Notes: generated from the sequence alone by a model not told the origin. Counted from the first letter of the stretch, positions 45,830-56,489 are shown. The stretch is 64,000 bases of DNA from Vesta saturnalis (GCA_036346205.1 JARFJB010000967.1:2086001-2150000), one strand, 5' to 3'. A program made the numbers and translations.

Positions 45830-47520
45830 ATTTTTGCAAAATTTTGTCCAATAATGCATAACCCACTTTTCCACATTATGATCATAACAATAAGAAAAAA
45901 TGTGACAATAATCTGAATTAATCTTATTATATTTTATACCTTTCCTTATAAGACTTACGTGTACGTGACACAAAGTTGACTCTACATCACTAAGCACGGT
46001 CATCATCCCTTTGTAATCTACTTTTTCATCTCCAAGATCTTCAAAGAGCATCTTTTACAATCCCAATCACGCGCTTCCACCAATAACCCCACCATACAGC
46101 AGTCGATGGATTAAAGATCCCCTTGATCTTAAACATTGCGCTATATTTCTGTTTGGTTCCATTCAGCTTATTTGGAAAGGTTACTGCTTCATAGAAAAAT
46201 GGTTCCATTATCGGAATACACTGTATGGTCTTTCCTTTCTTCCTAAGCACGCATGCCATGAAGTCATCCGGTTGGTAGCACTTTACACAATCTGATATGG
46301 ACGGCTCTAAAGTACGCACAAGTAAACTATATACCCAACTGCTTTATAAAGTGCTCGCAAACACAACAGTCCAAAAAGGTCTACCCTAGCTACCAAGAAT
46401 ACTTTCGTTAGTGCGATTTTAGAATATCGTAACTGTGATACTACTACCTCTATGCTTTCTTCTAGAATGTAAGATCCAATGTTCTCCACGATCATAATAC
46501 TGAACATATTTAATCCCACCTTGACATGACAATAAAAGACTTTCAAATAAGGAAATCTACTACTGCACTTCTTGAAGACAAAACGACTGGTTTTAAGGTC
46601 CCCTAAGGATAATATTGTATGATTATATTTAGACCATCTCAATCCTTGAACGAATTTTTTATTGCTGCTAATTTTTCCGTGTATTATTTATATTTTATGT
46701 TGGTCGTTATTCTTATTGTCCGATGATCATCTGATCATTTGGACAAAGATGTAAAATATTTGATTCATCACGTATATACGTTGTAAAATCTTATTTATTT
46801 CCAATTTAACTACTTCTTCACTCACAACTACATTACTCACATAGGTGCATCAAATTTTAGCAAAATCAAGACCCTCCCACCAATTTTGTTACGCGAGTTG
46901 ACGAACTGTACATGCTACAAATGGAAGATCTGCAGTATAGGGTCATGTCTCCCGATTTTTATTTTATGTGATCCTGATGTTCTCCTAAACGCGACTTGCT
47001 ACAGATGTTCCCCAATTTTTCGTTCTTAATTCAAAATAGCGTTATTCACAAGTCCGCTCAATAAGTGACAGGAATGTTCAACGTCCACTGTTTTCAGTAC
47101 GTTTTCCAATTCTTGCACCAATTAGACATTTCAGAAATTCTATTGTCGGAATAGTAATAGTTTTCATTGGAGCTCCTCTTGACTTAGCTTGAACCTTTGT
47201 CAAATTCTCATCTTCGTAGCGTAAAACACACATGGCACATATCCTGAATTGCTACCATCCGTGAATACGTGAAGGAATATTTTTAAAATGTTCTCACATC
47301 CAAAAAATATCCTTTCAGATAGAATATCAAAATGTTTTTTCCAATATATGAACTTCTTCACTATTTCTGTGGGTAATTCCGTCTTTAACTTTCAGGTTTC
47401 TTGTAGTAACCTCTTCGGGATAATAGTAGTGGTAAGACCAATGGGGTTATACAGGCGAACTCGTTGCAGAAAGAATATTTTTTCGAGTTGTTTTTTCTCT
47501 GAGAACTGCATATATTTGTA
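45830..47520 (-). pseudogene. BEL/Pao retrotransposon pol remnant (RT/RNase H to integrase)
   Basis: Minus-strand translation from 47520 gives RVRLYNPIGLTTTIIPKRLL, TELPTEIVKKFIYWKKHF, HVFTDGSNSGYVPCVFYATK and LSQEELQ, which is the RT end and RNase H of BEL/Pao elements ('LYDPxG', 'HxFxDAS..AYxAxxY'). Integrase pieces follow: SQLRYSKIALTK, then RVDLFGLLCLRALYKA, FNPSTAVWWGYWWKRVIGIV and KDAL, then LFEDLGDEKVDYKGMMTVLS and DVESTLCHV, matching 'GGxWERLIxxVK..L..xLTTxLxxIEAxxNSRP'. Frame changes and stops occur every 50-150 residues. No gag or protease is left; the sequence 3' to the integrase continues toward the 45.3-45.7 kb direct repeats. Confidence 0.75.
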
Positions 47521-47939
47521 AAACCAGAGAAGAAAATTTTAACAAAACATGTAATGCAATTAAAAATAATTTACAAAATATCCTTCCAACGTGCAAATTA
47601 CAAGAGATGAAATAATATTAAAAGTATTTTTTGGCTTAGTTATGTAACCTCATTTTTAATACGTTCTTAACGAAAATACAAACACGATAATTTATGGCAG
47701 ATAGACGTTTAAGCCTTCATGTCAGTTGGAGGTCAATAGACATATGGATGGCAATTCCAAACCCGCTCGCTTCCATAAAGTATCAATAATACAGTTTAAA
47801 CATTTTCAATCTCATTTGCGAGGGCGGGATGATTATTGGCTAGCCTTCAAATAGAAATTTTAAAGTTAGATGTTTCGGTTGGCCACATTAAAAATCTGTT
47901 TAAAAATTAGTTTGTTGTTAGCAGCTTCGCAAAGTGAAA

Positions 47940-48770
47940 GTGTTTTTGATTATTTTACTGAAGATAATTTTGAGAAACATGTCATTGTTAAGCTTCTGTA
48001 TTTCAAAGGTTTAAAGAATGCAGACTTTCTTGAAGTAATGCAGAATGTTTTGCGAAATTCTGCTCCTTCATATTCGACCATAAAACGTTGGGTGGCTGAG
48101 TTTAAAAGTGCCACTACACCACAATTTGTCTCAAAATACGAGATATGATAAGAAAAGATAGGAGATTAAAATTTAGTAAAATTGCCAGTACTTCGAAAGA
48201 ACGGGTGTTCAATATTGTAACATTCAGATTAGGTTTGAAAAAGCTATCTGAAAGATGGGTGCAGGCGTTTACCCACATTGGAACAAAAACGGGTAGACGT
48301 TCAACGATCACAAGAATCCTTGGACTGTTTTCCAAAGAATTCAACTGATCTTTGTTAAGGTTTATCGCCACTGATGAAACTTGGGCTCATTACTACATTG
48401 CGGAAACAAAGCTGCAGTATAAGTAGTGGATGGAACCTGGATGGTCGGCCCTAAAGACAGAGATGGAAACGAAGTCTGCTGGAATGCTTATGGTGTCGGT
48501 TTTTTAGGACGCTAAGGGAATTGTAATAGTCGACAACCAATAAATGACGAATATTATGCTATTCTTCTCGACATGTTAAACGAAAAGTTCGCGAAAAAAT
48601 ACCCAGTTTAGCGCGTAAAAAGATCAATTTTCATCATGATAATGCCCGTCCTTACACTAGTACCGTTTCCATGACCAAGATTCGCGAATTACGATATGAT
48701 TTGCTTCCCCATCCACGTTATTCGCGCGGCTTAGCTCCATCGGACCTTCATCTATTCCCTAGACTAGAAT
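47940..48770 (+). pseudogene. Mariner (DD34D-type) transposase pseudogene, 3'-truncated
   Basis: Reads EDNFEKHVIVKLLYFKGLKN, then VLRNSAPSYSTIKRWVAEFK, MIRKDRRLKFSKIASTSKER, KLSERWVQAFTHIGTKTGRR, FIATDETWAHYYIAETKLQY with the first Asp, then DAKGIVIVD, a HDNARPYTS-like second-Asp block (TTTCATCATGATAATGCC at 48632), and HPRYSRGLAPSDLHLFP in which Asp of SPD is replaced (TCGCGCGGC). It ends abruptly near 48770, where a SINE copy begins. A different subfamily from the 40590-41630 pseudogene. Multiple stops. Confidence 0.75.
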
Positions 48771-48774
48771 GATA

Positions 48775-48955
48775 AGTATGTACATTTTGTCTTGATGTAT
48801 GTAGAACATAAAGACAAAATTTACATCGATTGGGGCTTGTATCTCAGTTGATTAGCGCGGTGCTCTAGCAAAGTACAGGTCGTAGGTTCAAATCCTACTC
48901 GAGGTAACCTTTTTACGCATGTATTTAATAGAATTAATAGTAATTTTTAAATAAC
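48775..48955 (+). mobile_element. tRNA-derived SINE copy (+ strand)
   Basis: Head truncated at TATGTAGAACATAAAGACAA. The tRNA-like part is at 48832-48906 and the tail begins ACCTTTTTACGCATGTATTTAATAGAATT. It abuts the mariner pseudogene. Confidence 0.8.
48832..48906 (+). ncRNA. tRNA-Ala(AGC)-like region of the SINE
   Basis: A-box TATCTCAGTTGATTAGCGCG, a foldable anticodon arm GTGCT-CTAGCAA-AGTAC with AGC at the anticodon position, and a T-arm with B-box GTAGGTTCAAATCCTAC. The acceptor ends (GGGGCTT and GAGGTA) do not pair properly, and other copies in the window share these defects, so this is a SINE pol III promoter module rather than a tRNA gene. Confidence 0.65.
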
Positions 48956-48959
48956 CATT

Positions 48960-50055
48960 TAATTGAAATCCTGGAAATCGTAGTTGTAAGCACTGAAAAT
49001 TAACGGACATTTATTTTATTTGTCTAAAAAGTGAAACAGGACATGCATTATTAAAGATAAGGTTTTGCCCAGAATAAATAACGTAATTGAATTTTTGCAC
49101 TTTTCTAACTTCAGGCGTTCTCGATGTATTTAGTTTGTCGAATGGAATGCGTATGGTACGGTTAAAAGAATTGTTCTAGCTTACGTTTACGTTGTTTGAT
49201 GGTTTTAGTTGACTAAAGTGTTTGTGTATAAAAGTGTCATTAAAGTAATCCAACATAATGTCAAAAAGAGGGCAGAACTCTTTGATGGAGATCTTGACGG
49301 CATAATGGATCGCAATCGTAGAGAACTTTTACCTGTATATACCTCTTACGCGCTGTTAGACGAACTCAATATTACACAATGATGAGAACACGTCAGCTTA
49401 TGGTGTGTATGAGTTCATCGTTGTGTACCACCAATGTTGCTGTATTAAAATTTTCGTTCTGGTATGAAGGAAACTACGGTGGACCTTCTGTAGGTCTAGT
49501 ACCAAAAAGGAAAATGTTTAAAAAACGTCACAAGGAAACAAGGAAGCTTAAAGTGTGTGGTTTACTTATTTCTTCAGAAAGGAACAAACCGTCGAAACAA
49601 ATTGCAACCAAAACACATATTGTTGTTAACAACATTGAAGAAACTCAATCAATACAACTAAAACTGAAGAATTTTGACTTGATGTACCTTGGGAGGAGAC
49701 ACCAAAAATGTAGAAGATTTCTTCTGATTACAGAAAAAAAAATTTGCAAGAGAATGGTGGTGTAATGGCATACTCTATCTTTACTAAATGGACATCATAC
49801 AAACTTCCAATAGGGACTACTTTGGTATAGTTATGTAGGACGGCTATAATAACTGTTCATATTTAGAAGAAATTTAGTAGAAATTTTTAAAAAATCCGAA
49901 TGGTTTAAGAAAAAAATTATTCTAATCTTCAAATTCAAAATTAAAGATAAAATTAGTGAACTAAGTTTATAAACTTCTTAGAGGGCAAGAACAACGAAGG
50001 TAAGCATGAGAGTTGGTAAAACACATAACCTTTTTAAATTTTTATTATAAGTTTT
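48960..50055. other. Unassigned; one open frame without recognised domain
   Basis: A 128-codon frame at 49379-49765 and an adjoining frame (AELFDGDLDGIMDRNRREL, 49270-49330) could be parts of an unrecognised transposon protein, but I cannot place them. Otherwise featureless. Confidence 0.3.
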
Positions 50056-50338
50056 TGTTATGAACGAATAAGTTCAAAAGTAAAAATTATTATTAATTTT
50101 ATTAAATATATAAATAAAAGCTTTACCTCGAGTAGGATATGAACCTACGACCTGTACTTTGCGCTATCGAGATTCAAGCCACAATCGATGCAAACTTTGT
50201 CTTTATTATATAGAACTAATGTAAAATCTAAATATAATGAGATTACTATCAAATTACTTATATTAATGGAATGTGAGCCTGCAATATCGCAAGGATTCAC
50301 ACATACCACAGTAACTTGACTAATATTAAATTATTATA
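50056..50338 (-). mobile_element. tRNA-derived SINE copy (minus strand), most complete
   Basis: Read on the minus strand: a roughly 170-bp head (GTGTGAATCCTTGCGATATT, ACATTCCATTAATATAAG), the tRNA-like region with B-box GTAGGTTCATATCCTACTC, then GAGGTAAAGC, an A+T tail and TTTTGAACTTATTCGTTCAT. The A-box half is shortened compared with the + strand copy at 48832. Confidence 0.8.
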
Positions 50339-50339
50339 C

Positions 50340-50385
50340 GTTTTTGTTATGAACGAATAAGTTCAAAAGTAAATATGTAGTTAAA

Positions 50386-50438
<53 letters not shown>

Positions 50439-50565
50439 ATACATAAATAAAAAGTTTACCACGAGTAGGATTTGAACCTACGACATGCACCTTGCTAGAG
50501 TACCGCTCTAAGCTATCGATGTCTTTATGTATGCAGAACTGATGTAAATTCTAAATACAATGAGA
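50340..50565 (-). mobile_element. tRNA-derived SINE copy (minus strand), head-truncated, with (AAT)n tail
   Basis: Adjacent to and in the same orientation as the previous copy, sharing its distal tail segment. The (ATT)n/(AAT)n run lies between the tRNA-like region and that segment. It interrupts the Polinton-like fragment. Confidence 0.8.
50386..50437. repeat. (ATT)n microsatellite in the SINE tail
   Basis: About 17 uninterrupted ATT units. Confidence 0.95.
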
Positions 50566-50990
50566 ATACAGTTGCTGGAATTTGCTTTTGATATGCAGTT
50601 CTCCTACGATAGGTTTTAGGACGCTGGAGATCTGAATAGACAGCGAAGGGGGCATGTATTTAATTCCCAAAATTTTGGAGCTTAGAATCTCTACGCTTTT
50701 TTCAGGCATCTTGAATGCAGTATTATTCCTTTGCATACAGTCCTCCTTAAGCTTATGTAGTTTGTCTTCCGATCGGAAATAAACATCTGTCATAAAAATA
50801 CTTTTGCTTTTCTTCTTTGCTTGACTGCTTTGATAACAGTCGTGAAAGGTTTTTAATCCAAACATTATCGTACTTGGTTGGCTGGTATAGTCTTGTATTA
50901 GGAGAAAGTTGATATGTTTACCTTTCTTTGTTGCAGTGAGGTATGCTGGGAGAGTCATGATATCTTCTTTATCTTTTTTTAAGATATATG
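50566..50990 (-). pseudogene. Polinton/Maverick-like DNA polymerase B fragment (N-terminal region)
   Basis: Minus-strand frame of about 135 residues: LPAYLTATKKGKHINFLLIQ, then DVYFRSEDKLHKLKEDC and IQISSVLKPIVGE. The pattern 'H-I/V-N-L-L-L-I', a zinc-finger-like 'C..CxxYFxSxxKLxxHxxDC' and a following 'ADxExxLKPI' resembles the region before and at the first exonuclease motif of protein-primed family B polymerases carried by Polinton/Maverick elements and their virus-like relatives. Here the first Cys pair and the exonuclease acidic residues are lost, and the frame stops where the SINE was inserted at 50565. It is a broken fragment; no integrase, ATPase or capsid genes are nearby. Confidence 0.5.
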
Positions 50991-50994
50991 TATA

Positions 50995-51745
50995 TATTAA
51001 CCGAGAGATCGTTTTACTTTTCGAAGTTAGGTACCTGCCTCATGTAAATCGGAAATTTACTCACTTTTAGCTGTAACACATGTGAGTACTGAAAGTATTG
51101 TTGGCGGTTATCTTGCCGGCCATGTTGTCGGCCATTTTGTCGTCCATTTTTGTTTTCTCAGTCCCACCCAGTCTCTGTGCTGTCTGGAGAACTCAGCATT
51201 CTGACTGGTAATGGCTGGAAATTGTTCTCGGGCCTTCGCCGAGTAAATTTATTACTACAGTTTTATGTATAGTGCACGCTTCTTTCTGTAACCACGCTCT
51301 AACATCTTCTCTAGGGGCATGATTATAAATCTAAACACCTTTTTTCACAGAGGTATGTCTGCTAAGACGGCTGCGAAGGCTGTTTCGCGACCCACACTCC
51401 AAAATTTCCCGAAGATAACCGATACTATTGAAGAATGAGCACCCCAGGCCGGCAACATACTTGGTTCTCGCGTTTCGCTCGTTAAAGTATAACCACCATC
51501 GGGTGAACATTATTTTAATATATTCTCATGTTTATGAGGCAACGTCAATATAACCGTTCAAGATGATGATGAATACGATGAAGTGGGTGAGGTAAATGTA
51601 TCTCAGATCCAAGATGATGGTGCTGATTCACTGAAGAAGAGCGACCAGGTAGTGGAAAGCATGTATCTCAAAAGAATGATGATAGCGACGAATCAAGGAC
51701 CGATAAAAATGTGATTACATAAATCATTTATTGTTTTTAAAATAA
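50995..51745. other. Non-coding, nothing recognised
   Basis: A slightly G+C-richer stretch around 51100-51430. No frames or repeats recognised. Confidence 0.35.
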
Positions 51746-51751
51746 GTATGT

Positions 51752-52668
51752 ATGGGAGAGAAAGAGAGAGGAGAGGAGAGGGAGAGGGAGAGGGAGAGGG
51801 AGAGGAGGAGGGAGGGAGAGGGAGAGGGAGAGGGAGAGGGAGAGGGAGAGGAGAGGGAGAGGGAGAGGGAGAGGGAGAGGGAGAGAGGGAGAGGAGAGGG
51901 AGAGGGAGAGGAGAGGGAGAGGGAGAGAGGGAGAGGGAGAGGGAGAGGGAGGAGGGAGAGGAGAGGGAGAGGGAGAGGGAGAGGGAGAGGGAGAGGGAGA
52001 GGAGAGGAGAGGGAGAGGGAGAGGAGGAGGAGAGGAGAGGGAGGAGGGAGAGGGAGAGGGAGAGGGAGAGGGAGAGGAGAGGGAGGGAGGGAGAGGGAGA
52101 GGGAGAGGGAGAGGGAGAGGAGAGAGGGAGAGGGAGGGAGGGAGAGAGGGAGAGGGAGAGGGAGAGGGGAGAGGGAGGAGGGAGAGGGAGAGGGAGGGAG
52201 AGGGAGAGGGAGAGGGAGAGAGGGAGAGGGAGAGGAGGAGAGGAGAGGGAGAGGGAGAGGGAGAGGGAGAGGGAGAGGAGAGGGAGGAGGGAGAGGGAGA
52301 GAGGGAGAGGGAGAGGGAGAGGAGAGGGAGAGGGAGAGGGAGAGGGAGGAGGGAGAGGGAGGAGGGAGAGGGAGAGGGAGAGGGAGAGGGAGAGGAGGAG
52401 AGGGAGAGGGAGAGGGAGAGGAGAGAGGAGAGGAGAGGGAGAGGGAGAGGGAGAGGGAGAGGAGAGGGAGAGGAGGAGAGGGAGAGGGAGGGAGAGGGAG
52501 AGGGAGGGAGAGGGAGAGGGAGAGGGAGAGGGAGAGGGAGAGGGAGAGGGAGAGGGAGAGGGAGAGGGAGAGGGAGATGGAGAGGGAGATGGAGAGGGAG
52601 ATGCAGAGGGTGATGGAGAGGGAGAGGGAGATAGAGAGGAAGATGGAGAGGGAGAGGGAGCGGGAGTC
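51752..52668. repeat. (GAGAGG)n purine-only array, about 0.9 kb
   Basis: The + strand is almost purely G and A for about 850 bases: GAGAGG/GAGGGA units of variable phase, degenerating to GAGATG at the right end. All long open frames across it (S/L/P-rich on minus, G/R/E-rich on plus) are artefacts of the repeat. Confidence 0.95.
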
Positions 52669-53311
52669 ATGTACCGTATTCATTTTACTTAGAACCTGTA
52701 TCAAATGCAGAAATAAAGTTAATCATTAAAAATGTAAACAACTCAAAAGCTAGGGACTACTATGGTCTCAATAGTGCCACTCTAAAATATATAAAGGAGA
52801 AACTAACAGAACATTTATGTTTAATCACAAGCTCCTGTTTCACAAGTGGGATTTTTACGGATAACTTAAAAGTATCAAAATTATTACCGATTCATAAAAA
52901 ACGTCCTATTAACTTAACTCAAAATTTGAGGCCCATTTCAATTGTACCTATTATCTCCAAAGTTATAAAAACAGTACTACAATCCAGGCCATTAAACTAT
53001 CTGGAGAATAACATCCTGAATACACTACAACATGGTTTTAGAGCTAATCTACCAATACGGCATTAATTGAGATAATTACTTATATTACTGATGAACTAGA
53101 GCAAGGCAAAAAGGTATCAGCTTCATTTTTAGACTTAACAATAGCTATTTGTATTGCTAGGGAGGAAAGTGGTGGTTTTCCTCCAGATTGCAGAAGGGAG
53201 GCAGAGACACTTTACTCCAGGTAATACATGTGATTTTTTACACCTTCATGAAAACTGTAAATAATAAATAAATATGTGAATTTGAAAATTTAGCGTTGAA
53301 TCTAGTAGTCA

Positions 53312-54400
53312 TTGTCATTACCAAGGAGTCAGAACAGCAAACATTCGAAACTTTTGAAATTTTTGATTGATCTCAAGAAAATTGTAGAGACTGAAGAAAA
53401 TGATGAAAATTCAACTCCTGAAGACATCATGGAAGAGGCGAAAATATTAAATTTTTTTTTTTTTGCTTATTACCAGAAAAATCAACTACGGTATGAAGAG
53501 GAATACGATCCTTGTTATGTTGGATGAGGGAAAGAAAAGTTAAGAGGATAAATGAAGAGGTAATTTTAGCCTATTTTCTACAACTGTCAAAAAATTTACG
53601 ATCTTCAACACTATGGTCAAAATGGTCCATGCTTCGATCAACTGTTTTAATAAATGAAGATTTGGATATAAAATGTCCTAAATTGGTGGTGTTGTTGAAA
53701 AAAAATCACCCTTTTGAAAAAAAAGGGAGCTAGATACAAGCCGAAGAAAGCTGCTACTTTTACCAGAGAGGAAATTAATCATTTTATCATCGAAGCACCG
53801 GATGAACAGTATTTAATGTCTAAGGTATTGCTTTATTTAGTGTTAATATTTTTCACTATTAATTCGTTGTTATCGTTTAGATTGCCTTAATTATTGCAAT
53901 CTGTGGTGCTTTCCGGTGGGATGAATAGTGCCAAATGGCTGTTGAAAATGTTCAAGATAAGGGAAGATATTATAGGAATAACCCTTTCAGATACAAAAAC
54001 CAAAATACAAAGAGTATTTATAATCACAAATAGTACTATTAGAGGCGTTAACATTCTTGAATTGATTAGAAGCTATACCTCTCTGAGACCTACTAAAACA
54101 GACCATTCACGTTTATTTATTTATGGTAAATCAAAATGTTCAGTGGTGGGAAAGAACACCATGTCAAAAATACCCCACAAAATTGCTAAATACTTGAAGT
54201 TAGCCAATCCGGAACTTTATGCAGGACACAGTTTAAGAAGGACTTCTGCATCACTATAAGTTGAAACCGGTGCAGACATACTCACAGTGAAAAAACATGG
54301 GGGCTGGCGATCGACAACGGTTGCAAAAGATTATTTAGACCAATCTATTTCAAAGAAATGCCAAGTTGCTAATCAAATTATTAATGGACCAACTTCTTCA
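53312..54400 (+). pseudogene. Tyrosine recombinase (Crypton-like), with a 56-bp intron
   Basis: The core-binding domain reads CWMRERKVKRINEEVILAYF, then LQLSKNLRSSTLWSKWSMLR. After a frame change come ARYKPKKAATFTREEINHFI and EAPDEQYLMSK. A 56-bp GT-AG gap (53825-53880) joins to IALIIAICGAFRWDE, which carries the first catalytic Arg. Next are IGITLSDTKTKIQRVFIIT and LRPTKTDHSRLFIY. The catalytic end is AGHSLRRTSASL (His and second Arg), a stop, then KKHGGWRSTTVAKDYLDQSI with the HxxW and the nucleophile Tyr. All key residues of the R..HxxR..(H/W)..Y set are visible. Stops after RWDE and SASL plus two frameshifts make it inactive. These recombinases act by strand exchange on a circular intermediate. 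Confidence 0.7.
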
Positions 54401-54544
54401 TCAACTACTATATCAGGTATTTCTTCAGAAACTTCTTCAGCGACACATGTCTCTTCCAACATTTCCTTCGGTTACAATACGAAGAATATCCCCACTAATT
54501 TCACGAATATAATCTTACAAATTGCACATTTAGTTTTTTCATAT

Positions 54545-54768
54545 ATAATACCACTAGAGAAAAAATTTTGTCGGCAAAATTTGCGATGGTGTTATGAAAG
54601 TGTGTTGCTTGGCAATTTCGCGAATGACATTTGTAACAAAACCACGAGCCGTCAGGCGAGTGGTTTTGGAAATGTCATTCGCGAAATTGCCTCAAAGCAA
54701 CACACTTGAATATTATCACCATCAAAAATTTTGCAGACATAAATTTTTTCTCGAGTGGTATTCGACAT
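54545..54768. repeat. Large imperfect palindrome (foldback), about 110-bp arms
   Basis: Inner arms TGTGTTGCTTGGCAATTTCG and their reverse complement surround a 14-base loop (GAGCCGTCAGGCGA) near 54645-54658. Outer arms extend to AATACCACT (54546) and AGTGGTATT (54757). The transcript would form a long hairpin. Confidence 0.85.
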
Positions 54769-55101
54769 GACTATTTCACGAGACAAATTAAAATTACACA
54801 CATATTTTAATATTTAGCTTTTATTGAGCAAAGAACAGAATATGTGACATAAACACTCACTAACGTTATGGAATTGACTATTTTGTAAAGTAAAAATTAC
54901 AATTATAGCCACGCGCTGTCAATTTGACAATTTTTTATTACAAAGCATACTTAAAATATTTTATAAACGTCAAAATTTTATCACTTATCAATACCAACTT
55001 GTAGGTTTTGCCAAATTTTATCAAGCAACGTGTTTTGCCGCTGAAATACGTTCGTTACTATGGCGATTTCCTAAGTAAAATGTTAACGAGTGAAATAGTC
55101 A
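54769..55101. repeat. Short element with GACTATTTCAC inverted ends
   Basis: GACTATTTCACGAG at the left and CGAGTGAAATAGTC at the right (near 55087-55101) form terminal inverted repeats of about 11 bp. Non-coding interior. No clear target duplication. Confidence 0.6.
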
Positions 55102-56165
55102 ATGAAAAATCCTAATTTAGTTTATTTAATATGTTGAATAAAAATTAATGTAAATTCAACACTTTAATAAATATAATAAAGATTTAAGTTTTTTTAGCGG
55201 GAGCCAAAATGTTTTGCCTCCCTAGTGAGGATAAGTGGTACTTTCGTCACGAAAATTAGGGAAGAAAATTGAATTTCCGATAAGGGTGTTGGAAAAAAGT
55301 ATTTGATTGTGTATCACATGAATTATTAATAGCAAAATTAGAGATGGGAATAAGGGCAACTCTAACTCTAACTAACTAAAAGTTACCTTTCAAACAGAAA
55401 AGAATACGTTCAGATAAACAACGTTAAATCAACGGTAAAACAAAATAATCATGACGTACGACAAGGCTCTGTTTAGTTTCTAGTAGCAACATATGTGAAC
55501 TGACTTCAGTCCACATACAGGCAATGCAGGAATATACAGAGTACATTAAAAAAATTAACTTACAATTAAATACAGAAAAAAAAACTTAAACCCGTTTGAG
55601 GAAAATATAAACAGTAGTGCACTTTGTTTAGGAATTACTCTAGACTGTAGGCTCTCTTGGGATTCACACATACAACATTTATTAAATAGGCTTTGGAATA
55701 TTGCTATGGGGTGGGTCATGTCATATGAAAGAAGTCTTAGTTATACAAAAAAGGGTCATTCGTATTACATCCAGGTCAAAATACTGTCGTCCTATCTTCA
55801 AAAGACTAGGCATTTTGTGTAAATCAGTACATTTTCCAGTGTTTTATTTATGCAAAAGAAAATCATGTAAAGTCATCCACTTCAACGTCCAAAACAAGGC
55901 ATAAACATGTGATCCTTCCGTACTTGAGGTTATCGAGAAATCATTGTTCTTTTAGATTCTTAAGTATCACATTTTTTAATCTACTGCCTTTGAATACGAG
56001 ACTACAACCTATAAATAGATAGAAAAAACACTGAAACTGTTCTTGAAAGAGAATGTTTCTATATAATCGACGAGTTTGTTGACCATTTTAGCTTAGGGTA
56101 ATATTAGTTAGATCGGTTAGGTCATTTCTTTTTGATATGGCAGTTAAACTGTTTTGTATCTATAT

Positions 56166-56222
56166 AGCATCATTGTATTTTTTATAGTATCATTGTATTT
56201 TTCATGGTATCATTGTATTTGT
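56166..56222 (+). repeat. Three tandem 20-bp units at the LINE 3' end
   Basis: TA(G)(C/T)ATCATTGTATTTTT(T/C)A repeated three times. Short tandem repeats of this kind are common at the 3' ends of CR1/Jockey-like elements. Confidence 0.85.
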
Positions 56223-56489
56223 TTCTTTTTTCACTGATTTTATAGTGATAGTTTATAACTTTTTCTGACGTGTGTATACAAATTGTTATTTGCTGTGGCG
56301 CATATTTAAACAATAAGTAATAAACAATAGAAATACTTCATAAAAACCAAAAACTGCCTCTAATAAACCCCCTCACCGTCGCTGGATTTCTCCAACCATC
56401 TAATCATCTGTAACCCAAATGAAATCTAGCTTCAAAACCTTAAGTACTTAGGTGTTTTCATTCTGGAGTTATTGTGGATACTAGCATAC

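Larger units (their letters stand above)
53152..55299 (+). mobile_element. Crypton-like tyrosine-recombinase DNA transposon
   Basis: Inserted precisely within the RT reading frame of the flanking LINE (between SFLDLT..A and VFDCVSH), with TATTTG on both sides (53146-53151, 55300-55305). It has no terminal inverted repeats and codes for a tyrosine recombinase, both as in Cryptons. A palindrome and a second short inverted-repeat unit (54545-55101) lie in its 3' part. Confidence 0.7.
52687..56340 (+). mobile_element. Non-LTR retrotransposon (Jockey/CR1-like RT), split by a Crypton-like element
   Basis: The first part (52687-53151) reads EPVSNAEIKLIIKNVNNSKA, KVSKLLPIHKK, NLRPISIVPIISKVIKT, QHGFRAN and, after a frame change, KKVSASFLDLT. 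The second part (55300-55900) continues KVFDCVSHELLIAKLEMGIR, then after gaps LLWGGSCHMKEVLVIQKRVI and RPIFKRLGILCKSVHF, the thumb/C-terminal block of such RTs. The 3' end has short tandem repeats at 56166-56222. A copy of TATTTG lies at each side of the inserted element. The 5' part is missing, replaced by the purine array. Confidence 0.75.

Noticed and set aside
48832..48906. Functional tRNA-Ala gene
   Set aside because: The acceptor ends do not pair, and the same defects recur in several SINE copies with a shared upstream block, so it is a SINE module.
51752..52668. Telomere-like repeat
   Set aside because: The unit is GAGAGG, not the arthropod TTAGG, and the array is interstitial.
51693..52729. 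Long open frames (about 315-326 codons) on both strands
   Set aside because: They read only the GAGAGG repeat (S/P/L or G/R/E runs) and have no complexity or signals of a gene.
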